64,000 nucleotides of DNA from Chloroflexota bacterium. Its GTDB lineage: Bacteria > Chloroflexota > UBA6077 > JACCZL01. Below are positions 8,472 through 17,517 of the stretch, piece by piece. Under the pieces are notes generated by a model, which was not told the DNA's origin, did no database searches, and saw only the letters and a list, made by a program, of their open reading frames with translations. Location: positions 1-64,000 of the forward strand of contig JADLFM010000022.1 in the NCBI GenBank assembly GCA_020845495.1, in the 5' to 3' direction. Both the position numbers and the translations under genes were made by a program. Within the stretch, counting starts at the first letter, position 1. Every line of letters starts with the position of its first letter.

Positions 8472-9215
8472 AAATCGTTGCCTTCTTCGGGTTGGGCCAG
8501 CCTTCTCTGGCCGCCCGGAAGGCGAGCGTCAGGGGGCATCTGCCTGTTTCGGCCCGGGCAGACCGATACGTACGGCGAGTCCGAAGCGCACGCCCCCCGT
8601 TGCGTGGCGCCTCGCAGCAGGTCACTGCCAGGAACAACGTGTAAGATCCGCCCGTCGAGACGACCCCCACCCCACTCGTGCCCGTGAGTGAAGCACGGGT
8701 ATCGCCCCGCTGTGGCAGTCACTCGCGCAGCACGCTGCCGAGTGACGCCCGCTCACCTCAGTCGTCGCCATGTCCGAGCGGTCGCTGCCACGAACCGACC
8801 GCACGCGCGCTGACGTAAGCCTCGTCGTCATCCGTGCTGACCCGGACGGTCTCCCTCTCCACGCACGCCGAACGAACGCGCTCAGATATACGATGCCACG
8901 GGCAAAATATCATCAAGATTCCCTCACAATTCTGGGAAACTTTTGAAAGAGTCGCGTCGAGTGCTGGCTGACTCGGGCGATGTTGTCCGATACCGGCGCG
9001 CGACACACCCACCAGACCGGCGCTCCCGTTCAGAACCGCTCTGCTGGTTGCGGCGGGAACTCCGGAGGCGTCGCCCAGGGAGACACGCCGCCGAGGCGAC
9101 GCTCGGGGTCCTAGCTATCACGAACGCTGATGCCACGCCTCAGTATCCCCGTCTTGTGCTATGCCACAGCACGGCGTACGATCCGGAGGGCGCACACGCC
9201 GGAAGGGGCCGAGCT
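8472..9215. other. Long divergent intergenic region
   Basis: About 740 bases between the secreted protein (leftward) and the MFS carrier (rightward). No frame in it has a recognisable product. A small hairpin CCCGTG-N7-CACGGG sits at 8681-8699. AT-richer sequence around 8880-8945 is the most likely place for promoters of the rightward gene, but no convincing -35/-10 pair could be assigned. Confidence 0.5.
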
Positions 9216-10511
9216 ATGGAATCATCGGCGCGGATCGCCGACCCGCCAGCCGCCACGTCAGGCTCGGTCAGTCCCGGATCGGCCGTACCAGCGGCGAGAG
9301 GGCTGCTCACCTGGACCGGCTACCCCTGGCTCGTGCTTGCGGCGAGCCTGCTCGTCCAGGCGTCCGCGTCGTTCGGCAATCAGGCGATCTCGCCGCTCGC
9401 CCCGTTCCTCGTCGACGATCTGCATCTGTCCCGCCAGCAAATCGGCCTGCTCGTCACGGCAACGTATCTGGGGGCGTCGGTCGTGCTGATCCTGGCCGGG
9501 AGTCTGAGCGACCGTTTCGGTGTCCGAGCGCTCTTCCTGCTCGGGATGCTCGGAGCCGGGCTGCCGCTGACTCTCGCCTCGACGATGCCCGGCTATACCT
9601 GGCTGTTGCTCCCGATGGCGCTCTACGGGCTTGGCAACGGCTTCGCTCTGCCCCCCACCACCCGCGCCATCGTCGAGTGGTTCCCGACCCGCCGGCGCGG
9701 TCTGGCGATGGGGATCAAGCAGACTGGCGTGGCGCTCGCCGGCGTGATCTGTGGCCTGGCCGTGCCCGCGCTTGCCCATGCTGTCGGCTGGCGTGGGACG
9801 TTGGTGGTCCTCGGCGGCACAACGGCGCTCGCGGGCGTCGCCGCCTGGCTTGCCTACCGCGACCGGCCTCACGAGCCGGCCGCGCCCGGCGGAGCGCCTC
9901 GGCCGGGGCTGGGGGCGGTCCTCCGCAATCGGAACGTGCTGCTGCTCGGCGGCGTCACGCTCCTGTCGGCCGGGGTGCAGTTGTCGCTGTCCGGCTTTCT
10001 GGTGCTCTTCCTGCGCGATCGGGTCGGTATCGGTGTGACCGAGGCCGGCGCGCTGCTCGCGCTCACTCAGGCGGGTGGGGTCGTGGGGCGGATCGGCTGG
10101 GGGCTGGCCAGCGACACCCTGTTCGGCGGGCGGCATCGGATCGTCATGATGATCATCGGGGTGCTCGCGGCGGTGTCGTCGCTGGTGTTGTCGTTAGCTG
10201 GTCCGAGCACGTCGATGCTGGCGCTGGGCGTGACGCTCGCGCTGGCCGGTACGTCAGCGGTCGGCTGGAACGGCATCAATATGACGTTCGTGGCCGAGCT
10301 TGCTGGCCAGCAGGCATCGGCCACGGCGGCCGGCCTGAGCCTGACGGCCAGCTACGTCGGCATCATGATCTTCCCGCCGATCTTCGGCGCACTGATCGAC
10401 GCGAGTGGCGGCTCCTACACCCTGGCGTTCCGGATCGGAGCGGTCGCCTCGTTGCTCACGCTCGTGCTGCTCTGGCGGATCCACCCACCGGCCCCGAGCG
10501 ATGAGGCGTGA
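9216..10511 (+). CDS. Major facilitator superfamily transporter (12 TM)
   Basis: A 431-residue MFS carrier with twelve predicted membrane helices in two halves. The signature loop between helices 2 and 3 is GSLSDRFGVRALF near residue 95, and its repeat GLASDTLFGGRHRI lies near residue 300. The second-half motif FPTRRRGLAMGIKQTG near residue 165 is common in the NNP/oxalate-formate and sugar-acid branches. The substrate is unknown. The ATG at 9216 (after GGAAGGGGCCGAGCT) was preferred to a frame opening at 8943, whose first 90 residues are Arg-rich and unlike any MFS N-terminus. No partner genes are nearby. Its stop is followed within 11 bases by a tandem repeat array. Confidence 0.85.
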   Translation: MESSARIADPPAATSGSVSPGSAVPAARGLLTWTGYPWLVLAASLLVQASASFGNQAISPLAPFLVDDLHLSRQQIGLLVTATYLGASVVLILAGSLSDRFGVRALFLLGMLGAGLPLTLASTMPGYTWLLLPMALYGLGNGFALPPTTRAIVEWFPTRRRGLAMGIKQTGVALAGVICGLAVPALAHAVGWRGTLVVLGGTTALAGVAAWLAYRDRPHEPAAPGGAPRPGLGAVLRNRNVLLLGGVTLLSAGVQLSLSGFLVLFLRDRVGIGVTEAGALLALTQAGGVVGRIGWGLASDTLFGGRHRIVMMIIGVLAAVSSLVLSLAGPSTSMLALGVTLALAGTSAVGWNGINMTFVAELAGQQASATAAGLSLTASYVGIMIFPPIFGALIDASGGSYTLAFRIGAVASLLTLVLLWRIHPPAPSDEA

Positions 10512-10521
10512 GGGAGGTAGG

Positions 10522-10605
10522 GCTCAGCCGCCAGCGCTCAGCCGCCAGCGCTCAGCCGCCAGCGCTCAGCCGCCAGCGCTCAGCCGCCAGCGCTCAGCCG
10601 CCAGG
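10522..10605. repeat. Six tandem copies of a 14-bp repeat after the MFS stop codon
   Basis: The unit GCTCAGCCGCCAGC is repeated six times (10522, 10536, 10550, 10564, 10578 and 10592); only the last base of the final copy differs. A single inverted copy follows at 10635-10650 (CAGCGCTGGCGGCTGA), so any one repeat can pair with it to form a 14-16 bp hairpin in the transcript. The array starts 10 bases after the stop codon of the MFS gene. Confidence 0.92.
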
Positions 10606-10793
10606 GGCGGCAACCGACCAGCCCATCCCCTCCTCAGCGCTGGCGGCTGAAGCCTGATCGTTCAGAGAAGCGGGGTGCCAGAGAAGCGACACGGCATGGA
10701 TGAGGAGTGGAACAGAAGTGTGGCCGCTGGCGTGCTCTGACTCCCTCGATGCTGCGCGGCGGGGCTGGCGCGAAACGTGCACGACCGTCGGTG

Positions 10794-12314
10794 ATGTTTG
10801 CGCCGCCTGCCCGCGCCCTTCGCCGGCTCCTGCCGGACCGGTCGCCGCCGCTCCCCGCCAGCTTCCTGTTCGGCGTCGGGACGTCCGACCATCAGTGCGA
10901 AGCCTTCGACTCGCGCTTCCCGGATGTCTGGGACGACTGGGAGATGACGCACGAGATCCGCCACCCCGGCCGGACCTGCTGCGTCCCGCGCGGTCGAGCA
11001 ACCGACTTCTGGTACCGCTACCCCGAGGATATCGAGCGTGCCCGGCAGCTTGGGTGCTCGGCGTTCCGCTTCTCCATCGCGTGGGCGCGGGTCGAGCCAG
11101 AGCCCGGCCGCTTCTCGGAGGAAGCGCTCGCGCACTATCGCCGACTGGCCCAGGCGATCCACGCGGCCGGCATGCAGCCGGTGGTGACGCTCATGCACTT
11201 CGTCTGGCCGCGTCACGTCGAGGCCCGCGGCGGCCTCCGAGCACCCCAGTTCCCGGCCTGGTTCGGCGCCTATGCGACTCACGTCCGCGATGCCCTCGGC
11301 GATCTGGTCCAGTACTGGATCACCATCAACGAGCCGAACGCGCTCCTCTTCGGATACCTCAAGCCCTTCTGGCTGAGCGACTACGCCTGGCCGCCCGGCC
11401 TGCCCCCTGGCGCGGACAACCGGGACAGCATGCGGGCGACCGCCGAGGTGATCCGCAACCTGTTCCTCGCCAATCGGGCCGCCCGGATCGCGCTGCGGAC
11501 CGGGCCGGGCGGGGAGCATCGGCGCGTCTCGGCGAACAGCTACTACCTGGGCCTGCCCAATCGGCTCTGGCGCCTGCCGATCCCGCTCATGCAATTCGTG
11601 GACTGGCGGGCGCGCTCGGAGAAAGGTTGGGCCGAAGAGGACTGGGAGTTACATGAGGGGCGGCTCGTGCTCCAGCCCCGGGTGGCACAGACCGTCGAGC
11701 GGGCAGCACGCCAAGAGCCACGCCTGTTCCGGTTGCTCGACGCGATCTACGCTGGCGCCAAGACGTTCGCCACGCTGTTCTCGTTCATCAGCGCCAACTG
11801 GTGGGAGCTTGGGCAACGCGGGCACCTGCCGACGTTCCTCTGTCCGCCCGAGTGCCGGGGCCAGTTGGACTACGTGGCCTTTGACTACTACTTCGGCACG
11901 CCCTATCTCCATGAGGTCGGGCGGCTGGCGGACGTCGTCGAGCGGCGCTACGACCGAGCGCCGATCTGGGCGGGCGGGCTGTACGACGCCCTTCACTACT
12001 TCCAGGCGATGTTCCCCCGGCTCCCTGTCTTCGTTATCGAGAATGGCATGGCCGGGCCGGCCCACACGAAGGCGCGCGCCCGCTACCTTCGCGATCACAT
12101 CCGCGAAATCCAGCGGGCGCGCCGCGACGGCGTGCACACGATCGGCTACCTCGCCTGGAGCCTGACAACCAATCGGGAGTGGGGCCTGCCAGCCGGGCCG
12201 GCCGCCGACTTCGGGCTGTACCACATCGACCTCGACCGCGATCCCCACCTGACGCGCCACCCGACCCCGGCGACGCTCGCGTACAGCACGATCGTGCGGC
12301 GACGCCGCGCCTGA
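10794..12314 (+). CDS. Glycoside hydrolase family 1 (beta-glucosidase-like)
   Basis: A 506-residue GH1 enzyme hydrolysing beta-linked glycosides by a retaining mechanism. The N-terminal FLFGVGTSDHQCE corresponds to the family's F-x-W-G-x-A-T-S-x-x-Q-x-E glycone site with some substitutions. The acid/base glutamate is in ITINEPNALLFGY near residue 180, and the nucleophile in VFVIENGMAG near residue 417, both intact. The C-terminal W-S-L-T-x-N-x-E motif (AWSLTTNREWG) is also present. No signal peptide, so it acts inside the cell. The ATG at 10794 places the barrel start at residue 20; a longer frame from 10707 is Arg-rich and less likely. Its specificity (glucoside, galactoside or other) is open. 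Confidence 0.85.
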   Translation: MFAPPARALRRLLPDRSPPLPASFLFGVGTSDHQCEAFDSRFPDVWDDWEMTHEIRHPGRTCCVPRGRATDFWYRYPEDIERARQLGCSAFRFSIAWARVEPEPGRFSEEALAHYRRLAQAIHAAGMQPVVTLMHFVWPRHVEARGGLRAPQFPAWFGAYATHVRDALGDLVQYWITINEPNALLFGYLKPFWLSDYAWPPGLPPGADNRDSMRATAEVIRNLFLANRAARIALRTGPGGEHRRVSANSYYLGLPNRLWRLPIPLMQFVDWRARSEKGWAEEDWELHEGRLVLQPRVAQTVERAARQEPRLFRLLDAIYAGAKTFATLFSFISANWWELGQRGHLPTFLCPPECRGQLDYVAFDYYFGTPYLHEVGRLADVVERRYDRAPIWAGGLYDALHYFQAMFPRLPVFVIENGMAGPAHTKARARYLRDHIREIQRARRDGVHTIGYLAWSLTTNREWGLPAGPAADFGLYHIDLDRDPHLTRHPTPATLAYSTIVRRRRA

Positions 12315-12357
12315 GCGGCCTCAACTGGAGCGGCCTCAACCGGAGCGGCCTCAGCGG
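12313..12357. repeat. Three 15-bp tandem repeats overlapping the GH1 stop codon
   Basis: The unit GAGCGGCCTCAACTG occurs at 12313-12327, 12328-12342 and 12343-12357, with one to three mismatches in the later copies. The first unit begins inside the TGA stop codon (12312-12314) of the glycosidase gene. Confidence 0.85.
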
Positions 12358-12591
12358 GCCAGCTACTCAACGCTGACGCCTGGCTGTGCGCAGAGACCGT
12401 AGGCTGAAACCATAGGCGTGGTGGGCAGCGGCCCGCCGGGGCCGCGCCGGTTTCCACTCGGCCCGTCTCGTGCCGAGAGCGGTGCGCCAGGTACCCGCCG
12501 GCCGAGATCCCGCCACGACCTGCATGGTCGCGTACAATCGAGCCAGATCGTTCTGCTTGCCGCCCACGCACTGGTGCCCTTCGGGGGTGTC

Positions 12592-14892
12592 ATGATTGTC
12601 CGGCCCATGGCTCCTGGGTGGCTCGGTCGTACCGGCGTGCTGCTCGCGGTCGCGCTGGTGCTGGCGCAGCTTGCCTTCGCCGCTCGGCCCGCTGTCGCAG
12701 CCAGCCCACTCGTCGCCATCAACCAGGTGCGTCTGGATCACTTCCCCGAGGTCGCCGTCTACTTCACCGCCACCGACAGCACCGGCGTCCCACTGGCCGG
12801 CCTCAGCCCGGACCGGCTCCGCGTCAGCCATAACGGCCAGTTGGTGCCCGACGTCACGCTCAGTCTGGCCCAGGATGAGCCAGATGGGCTTGCCGTCGCG
12901 TTGGCGATTGACAGCAGCGGCAGCATGCAGGGCGAGCCGATTCAGCACGCGCGGGCCGCCGTCGACGAGCTGATCGGACAGATGCGGCCCGGCGACCGGC
13001 TGGCGATCCTCTCCTTTGGCGACGAGGTACAGGTGCTCCAGGACTTCACCGATGACCGCGCGGTGCTTCAGGCTACCGTTGCTGGGATCGTGCCCCACGG
13101 TGACACGCGCCTCTACGACGCCGTGTTCGAGGCGGCAGCGGCCGTCTCGCGCCAGCCGCTCGGCCGGCGCGCCGTCGTCGTCATCACCGACGGCGAAGAC
13201 ACCCGGAGTAGCCTGACGCTCGACGACGCCATTGGGCGGGCCCGCGATGCGAACACGCCAGTCTACGCGCTCGGCTTCGGGGAGGTCTTGCCGGACCCCC
13301 TGAACCGATTGACCGCGGTCACCGGTGGCGCGTACCGAGAGGCGCCCGCACCCGATCAACTGACGGCCGGTATCGCGAAAGTGGCGTCATTGCTGCGGAC
13401 TCAGTACGTCGTCCGCTATCAGGCCCCAGACAGCCATCCACCCGAGACCGACGTCGAGATCGTGCTGACCCAGGACGGTCAGGAGGGGCGCGACACCCGC
13501 CGCTTCCCGGCCCCGCCAATGCCGCCGCTCGACGTACGTCTGCCGGAGCCGCACGACGGCGAGACCGTGCGCGGCGTCGTCGAACTGCGCCCGACGCTCG
13601 GCAATGCGACGCGGGTGGACGCCGTCGAGTACCTGCTCGACGGTACTCCGCTCCACACCGCGACCGAGCCTCCCTACGCCTTCTCCTGGGATACCGGTCG
13701 AACGCCGCCCGGCGAGCACGAACTGCTCGTCCGTGCCCACGTCGGGGAGCGCGACGCTCAACAACGGCTGCGGCTGACGGTCGTGCCGCCGATCAGGCTC
13801 GACATCCGCTCCCCGGCAGCCGGCCAGGAGATCCGCGGCCGGGTCCAATTGACAGCCGACGTCGACGCCGCCGCGCCCGTGACGGTGACCTGGACCGTGG
13901 ATGGGCAGGAGATCGGCCATGTGAGCCAGCCGCCCTTTACGCTCGACTGGGACAGCGGCAGCACGACCCCCGGCGAGCACACGATCGCGGCGCAGGCGCG
14001 AGACGAGCGTGGCAATGTCGCCGATGCCCGTCAGTCGGTCCGCGTGGCCGGGGCCGCGCAGGCGGCGTCACCCTCACCCTCGTCATCCCCGCCACTCGCG
14101 GCCGGCCCGGCTACGCCTGGAGTGACGGCCGCGCCGACTCGCCAGCCCGAGGCAACGCCCTCGGTTACGGAGTCGGGCAGTCTGTCTCTGGGGAGACTCG
14201 TCGAGTCGGCGGCCGCAAGAATCGGCATCCTGATCGGACTGATCGTGCTCGTCGTGCTCGGCGTGGCCACGCTCGAGCGGCGCCGAGCAGCCCGGCGACA
14301 GCCTGCCGAGCAGACCCGCTCCGAGACAGATGGCCTGCCCGTGACCGAGTCGACGCGCCGGCTGGAGCGTGGCGGGCAGGCTGCCGTTGCCGGGTACGGG
14401 GCGGGCGCTGACGGCGAACCAGGCATCGCGCCAGCCGACCGTGACCGTGAGATGACGCCGACCGTCGAGGCCCCGCCCGCCGAGGGGCCGACCGCCTCAG
14501 CGGCGTCCGTGGACGCGCCGACCGCCTCAGCGACGGCGGTTGATATGCCGACCCAGTTCATCGCGCCGCCAGCCGGCCCCAGCCGCGCGTCCGTGCGGCC
14601 TGGCCAGGCCAGCCTGATCGTCACCCTCGCCGGCGGTTCCCCCCAGACCTGGTGGCTCGGTACGGACCAACTCCTCGGACGGTTGCCCGGTCCGAACGGC
14701 ATCCCGGTCCCCGACCCTCGAGTGTCGCGGCGGCACGCCCGGATCTCCTGGGAGGCTGGGCGCTACGTCTACCGCGACTTGAGCCCGAACAACCCGACGC
14801 GTATCAACGGTCAGCCCCTCCCTGGCCCGCACGTACTGGCGCCCGGCGACCGCCTCGCGGTCGGCACGACTGTGCTGGTGTTCCGCCGCTGA
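12592..14892 (+). CDS. Membrane-anchored VWA-Ig-like-FHA domain protein
   Basis: A 766-residue protein. Residues 1-37 form a signal peptide (GVLLAVALVLAQLAFA...AVAA). A von Willebrand A domain at about residues 100-280 has an intact metal site (D-x-S-x-S in AIDSSGSM, residues 107-111; HGDTRLYDA; ITDGED). Two Ig-like repeats (DVRLPEPHDGETVRGVVEL and LDIRSPAAGQEIRGRVQL), each ending in PFxxWDxGxTxPGEH, follow at about 310-490. A Pro/Ser linker leads to one membrane helix near 537-557. A Pro/Ala-rich cytoplasmic region ends in an FHA domain (about 660-766: LLGRLPG, VSRRHARISWE, NPTRINGQPL), which would bind phosphothreonine. This suggests outside sensing or adhesion coupled to an inside phospho-signal. 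No kinase gene is adjacent. Confidence 0.83.
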   Translation: MIVRPMAPGWLGRTGVLLAVALVLAQLAFAARPAVAASPLVAINQVRLDHFPEVAVYFTATDSTGVPLAGLSPDRLRVSHNGQLVPDVTLSLAQDEPDGLAVALAIDSSGSMQGEPIQHARAAVDELIGQMRPGDRLAILSFGDEVQVLQDFTDDRAVLQATVAGIVPHGDTRLYDAVFEAAAAVSRQPLGRRAVVVITDGEDTRSSLTLDDAIGRARDANTPVYALGFGEVLPDPLNRLTAVTGGAYREAPAPDQLTAGIAKVASLLRTQYVVRYQAPDSHPPETDVEIVLTQDGQEGRDTRRFPAPPMPPLDVRLPEPHDGETVRGVVELRPTLGNATRVDAVEYLLDGTPLHTATEPPYAFSWDTGRTPPGEHELLVRAHVGERDAQQRLRLTVVPPIRLDIRSPAAGQEIRGRVQLTADVDAAAPVTVTWTVDGQEIGHVSQPPFTLDWDSGSTTPGEHTIAAQARDERGNVADARQSVRVAGAAQAASPSPSSSPPLAAGPATPGVTAAPTRQPEATPSVTESGSLSLGRLVESAAARIGILIGLIVLVVLGVATLERRRAARRQPAEQTRSETDGLPVTESTRRLERGGQAAVAGYGAGADGEPGIAPADRDREMTPTVEAPPAEGPTASAASVDAPTASATAVDMPTQFIAPPAGPSRASVRPGQASLIVTLAGGSPQTWWLGTDQLLGRLPGPNGIPVPDPRVSRRHARISWEAGRYVYRDLSPNNPTRINGQPLPGPHVLAPGDRLAVGTTVLVFRR

Positions 14893-15103
14893 CGCCGGGC
14901 GCATGCCAGCGCCAGGCTGCGTCACGCTGGCCCAGGTGCTGCGCTCACACCCCGGTAGGAATCCAGCCAGGGTACACGCGCCGGCGAGGATGCGAGGCGC
15001 CAGCCGCACAATGCTGCCCTCTGCCGCCCCGTACATCAGGTCGCCCGTTTTAACCCCGAAAGGGAATACGCGGATGGCCACCTGCGTTGTATCATTCAGC
15101 CTT

Positions 15104-15118
15104 CATGAATCAATCATG
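15104..15118. promoter_or_regulatory. Candidate MarR operator
   Basis: A perfect inverted repeat CATGA-N5-TCATG covers the start region of the marR gene, within an AT-rich patch. MarR-family regulators commonly bind such palindromes over their own promoter. The position supports autoregulation. The arms are short, so chance is possible. Confidence 0.4.
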
Positions 15119-15698
15119 TGATATGAACGATCTGACAGAACCAGCAGCAGCACCGAGGGGTTGCCCGTCCATCGGCGACGTGCTCGAGACCTACGGGCGA
15201 CTGATGTGCGCGCTCCACCGCACCAAGACCGAGCGTGGCGTGCCCTGGCTGGAGGGTCACATCACCCTCCACCAGTTGCGAGTGCTCAGCTTGCTGGCGG
15301 CCCACGAGCGTGGCCTGAGCGGGCGCGAGCTTGCCGCCTCTCTGGGAGTACGGCCCTCCGCGATTACCCCGCTGATCGACCGGCTCGAAGAGCAAGGCTA
15401 CGTGCAGCGCGAGGAGGATCGTGAAGATCGGCGAATCACCCGCCAACTGATTACCGAGGCCGGCCTCACCCTCCTCGAGCGGATGATCGCCGGTCGCCGC
15501 GAGCTGATGACCGACGTGCTGGGGCGACTCCAGCCATCAGAGCTCGAGGTTGTGGATCGGGCCTTCGGCATCCTCTGCGACGGCATCCAGCGGCTCGCCG
15601 CCGAGCCGACGACTGGACGACCCATCGGGCAGACGAACGCCACTACCCTTAGCGACTCCGACCCTCGCCCGGCCAGTCGGGTGAGCCCCGGGATCTGA
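15105..15698 (+). CDS. MarR-family transcriptional regulator
   Basis: A 197-residue winged-helix regulator. The DNA-binding core runs from LEGHITLHQLRVLSLLAAHERGLSGRELAASLGVRPSAIT (about residues 50-90) into the wing LIDRLEEQGYVQREEDREDRRI, the classic MarR DxRD-like tip. The C-terminal 30 residues are a disordered tail. Possible starts are a TTG at 15087, ATG at 15105 and ATG at 15123; none has a clear ribosome binding site, and a leaderless message is possible. It lies 24 bases before a drug-efflux MFS gene in the same direction. This is the standard arrangement of a repressor controlling an exporter that is induced by the exported compound. Confidence 0.88.
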   Translation: MNQSCDMNDLTEPAAAPRGCPSIGDVLETYGRLMCALHRTKTERGVPWLEGHITLHQLRVLSLLAAHERGLSGRELAASLGVRPSAITPLIDRLEEQGYVQREEDREDRRITRQLITEAGLTLLERMIAGRRELMTDVLGRLQPSELEVVDRAFGILCDGIQRLAAEPTTGRPIGQTNATTLSDSDPRPASRVSPGI

Positions 15699-15722
15699 GC
15701 CCGGAAAGGACGACCGCTTCCC

Positions 15723-17468
15723 ATGCATGAGACTCCCTCGGCCGGGCCTTCGGCGGCGCCCGCCGCGTACCACGAGCTTCCCCGTCGTCAGTTGTTTCTG
15801 ACCGTCGCCGGGCTGATGCTTGGCTTGCTGCTTTCGGCGCTCGATCAAACGATCGTCGGGACGGCGATGCCACGCATCATCGCCGAGCTGCACGGCTTCG
15901 ATCACTACGCCTGGGTGACCACCGCCTACCTGCTGACCAGCACCACGGCCGTCCCGATCGTCGGGAAGCTGTCGGACCTGTATGGGCGCAAGTTGTTCCT
16001 TGTAGGCGGGGCGGCCTTCTTCGTCCTGACGTCGGCGCTCTGTGGGCTGTCCCAGGACATGACCCAACTGATCGTCTTCCGTGGCCTCCAGGGCATCGGC
16101 GGCGGCGTGTTGACGGCGATGGTCTTCACCGTCATCTCGGCGATCTTCCCGCCGGCCCAGCGCGGCCGGATCCAGGGCATCTTCAGCGCCATCTTCGGGT
16201 TCGCGAGTATTGTCGGCCCGCTCCTTGGCGGCTACCTGACCGACCATCTGTCCTGGCGCTGGGTGTTCTACGTCAACCTGCCGGTGGGCGCAGCGGCGCT
16301 GACGGTGCTGTGGACATCGTTCCCGGACATCCGTCCGGCCCAGACCCGCCGCCCGATCGACTACTTTGGCGCGGCTGCGCTGATCGCCTGTGTGGTGCCG
16401 CTGTTGCTGGCGCTCTCGTCAGGCGGGGCCACTTACCCCTGGTCGTCGCCGGAGATTATCGGGCTGTTCGCACTCTCGGCCATCATGCTGGTCGCCTTCA
16501 TCTTCGTCGAGCGGCGTGCCGAGGAGCCGATCATTCCGCTCTCGCTGTTCAAGAATCAGATCGTATCGGTGGCGACGATCTCGCTGGCGTTGATGGCGCT
16601 CGGGATGTTCGGCACGATCCTGTTCATCCCGCTCTTCATTCAGGGTGTGATCGGCACGAGCGCGACCGAGAGCGGCACGGTCATGATGCCGATGATGATG
16701 ACGATGATCGTCGCCAGCATCGTCGGCGGACAGATCATCAGCCGAACCGGTCGGTACAAGCTGGTAGGGCTGTTCGGGCTGGCGGTGACGGCGTTCGGGA
16801 TGTTTCTGCTCAGCCGGATGGGGCCGGACACCACCTATACGACGGTCGTGCTGTACATGATGGTGGTCGGGCTGGGTCTGGGGCCCACGATGCCGGTGTT
16901 CACGCTGGCGGCGCAGAACGCGGTGGACTTCAGCCAGCTTGGCGTAGCGACTTCGTTGACACAGTTCTCCCGTTCGATCGGCGGCACCCTCGGCGCGGCC
17001 GTTTTCGGAACGCTGCTCACCAACAGCTTCGGCCCGGCATTGCACGCTGCGCTACCGGCCCAGGTCGTCTCGGCAATACCGGCCCAGCAGTTGGCGTCAC
17101 TCCAAAATCCTCAGGTGCTCCTGAACCCGGAGCTATCCCAGGCGCTCCAGAACAGCCTGGGCGGGCAGGTCTATCAGGCGCTGTTCGGCGCGATCCGTAT
17201 CGCGCTGGCCGACTCGCTGGGTACCATGTTCTTGACCGGCGCGGCAATCATGGTAGTTGGCGTGGTCCTGGTCATCTTTCTGAAGGAGATTCCGCTCAAG
17301 CGCAGCTACGGCACGAAGGCCGGCCCAGACGGCCTCACCGAGCGAATTACCCGGCAAGTCGGGCAAGACGCCGTGCCGTCGATGCCGCCTCAGGCATCCA
17401 GTTCCTCGACGCTGGCTACGCCGGCCGACAAGCGCGAGCGCGACCGAGTGCTCTGGGCGCGCCGCTAG
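15723..17468 (+). CDS. DHA2-family (EmrB/QacA-like) multidrug MFS exporter
   Basis: A 581-residue exporter of the 14-helix DHA2 family. Signatures: LDQTIVGTAMPRI in helix 1 (motif D1, residues about 41-53), GKLSDLYGRKLFL (motif A, near 82) and RGLQGIGGGVLTA (motif B, near 118), followed by GPLLGGYLTDHLSWRWVFYVNLPVG (motif C region, near 160). It should expel hydrophobic toxic compounds by proton antiport in the cytoplasmic membrane. A hydrophilic insertion around residues 440-480 (VSAIPAQQLASLQNPQ) lies between helices 13 and 14, as in other family members. The C-terminal 50 residues are cytoplasmic. The gene follows marR in an apparent two-gene operon. Confidence 0.9.
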   Translation: MHETPSAGPSAAPAAYHELPRRQLFLTVAGLMLGLLLSALDQTIVGTAMPRIIAELHGFDHYAWVTTAYLLTSTTAVPIVGKLSDLYGRKLFLVGGAAFFVLTSALCGLSQDMTQLIVFRGLQGIGGGVLTAMVFTVISAIFPPAQRGRIQGIFSAIFGFASIVGPLLGGYLTDHLSWRWVFYVNLPVGAAALTVLWTSFPDIRPAQTRRPIDYFGAAALIACVVPLLLALSSGGATYPWSSPEIIGLFALSAIMLVAFIFVERRAEEPIIPLSLFKNQIVSVATISLALMALGMFGTILFIPLFIQGVIGTSATESGTVMMPMMMTMIVASIVGGQIISRTGRYKLVGLFGLAVTAFGMFLLSRMGPDTTYTTVVLYMMVVGLGLGPTMPVFTLAAQNAVDFSQLGVATSLTQFSRSIGGTLGAAVFGTLLTNSFGPALHAALPAQVVSAIPAQQLASLQNPQVLLNPELSQALQNSLGGQVYQALFGAIRIALADSLGTMFLTGAAIMVVGVVLVIFLKEIPLKRSYGTKAGPDGLTERITRQVGQDAVPSMPPQASSSSTLATPADKRERDRVLWARR

Positions 17469-17517
17469 CCCTGGCGCGGCTACCATCTCGCCACAGGCAT
17501 CTGGCGAGGAGGGCAGC

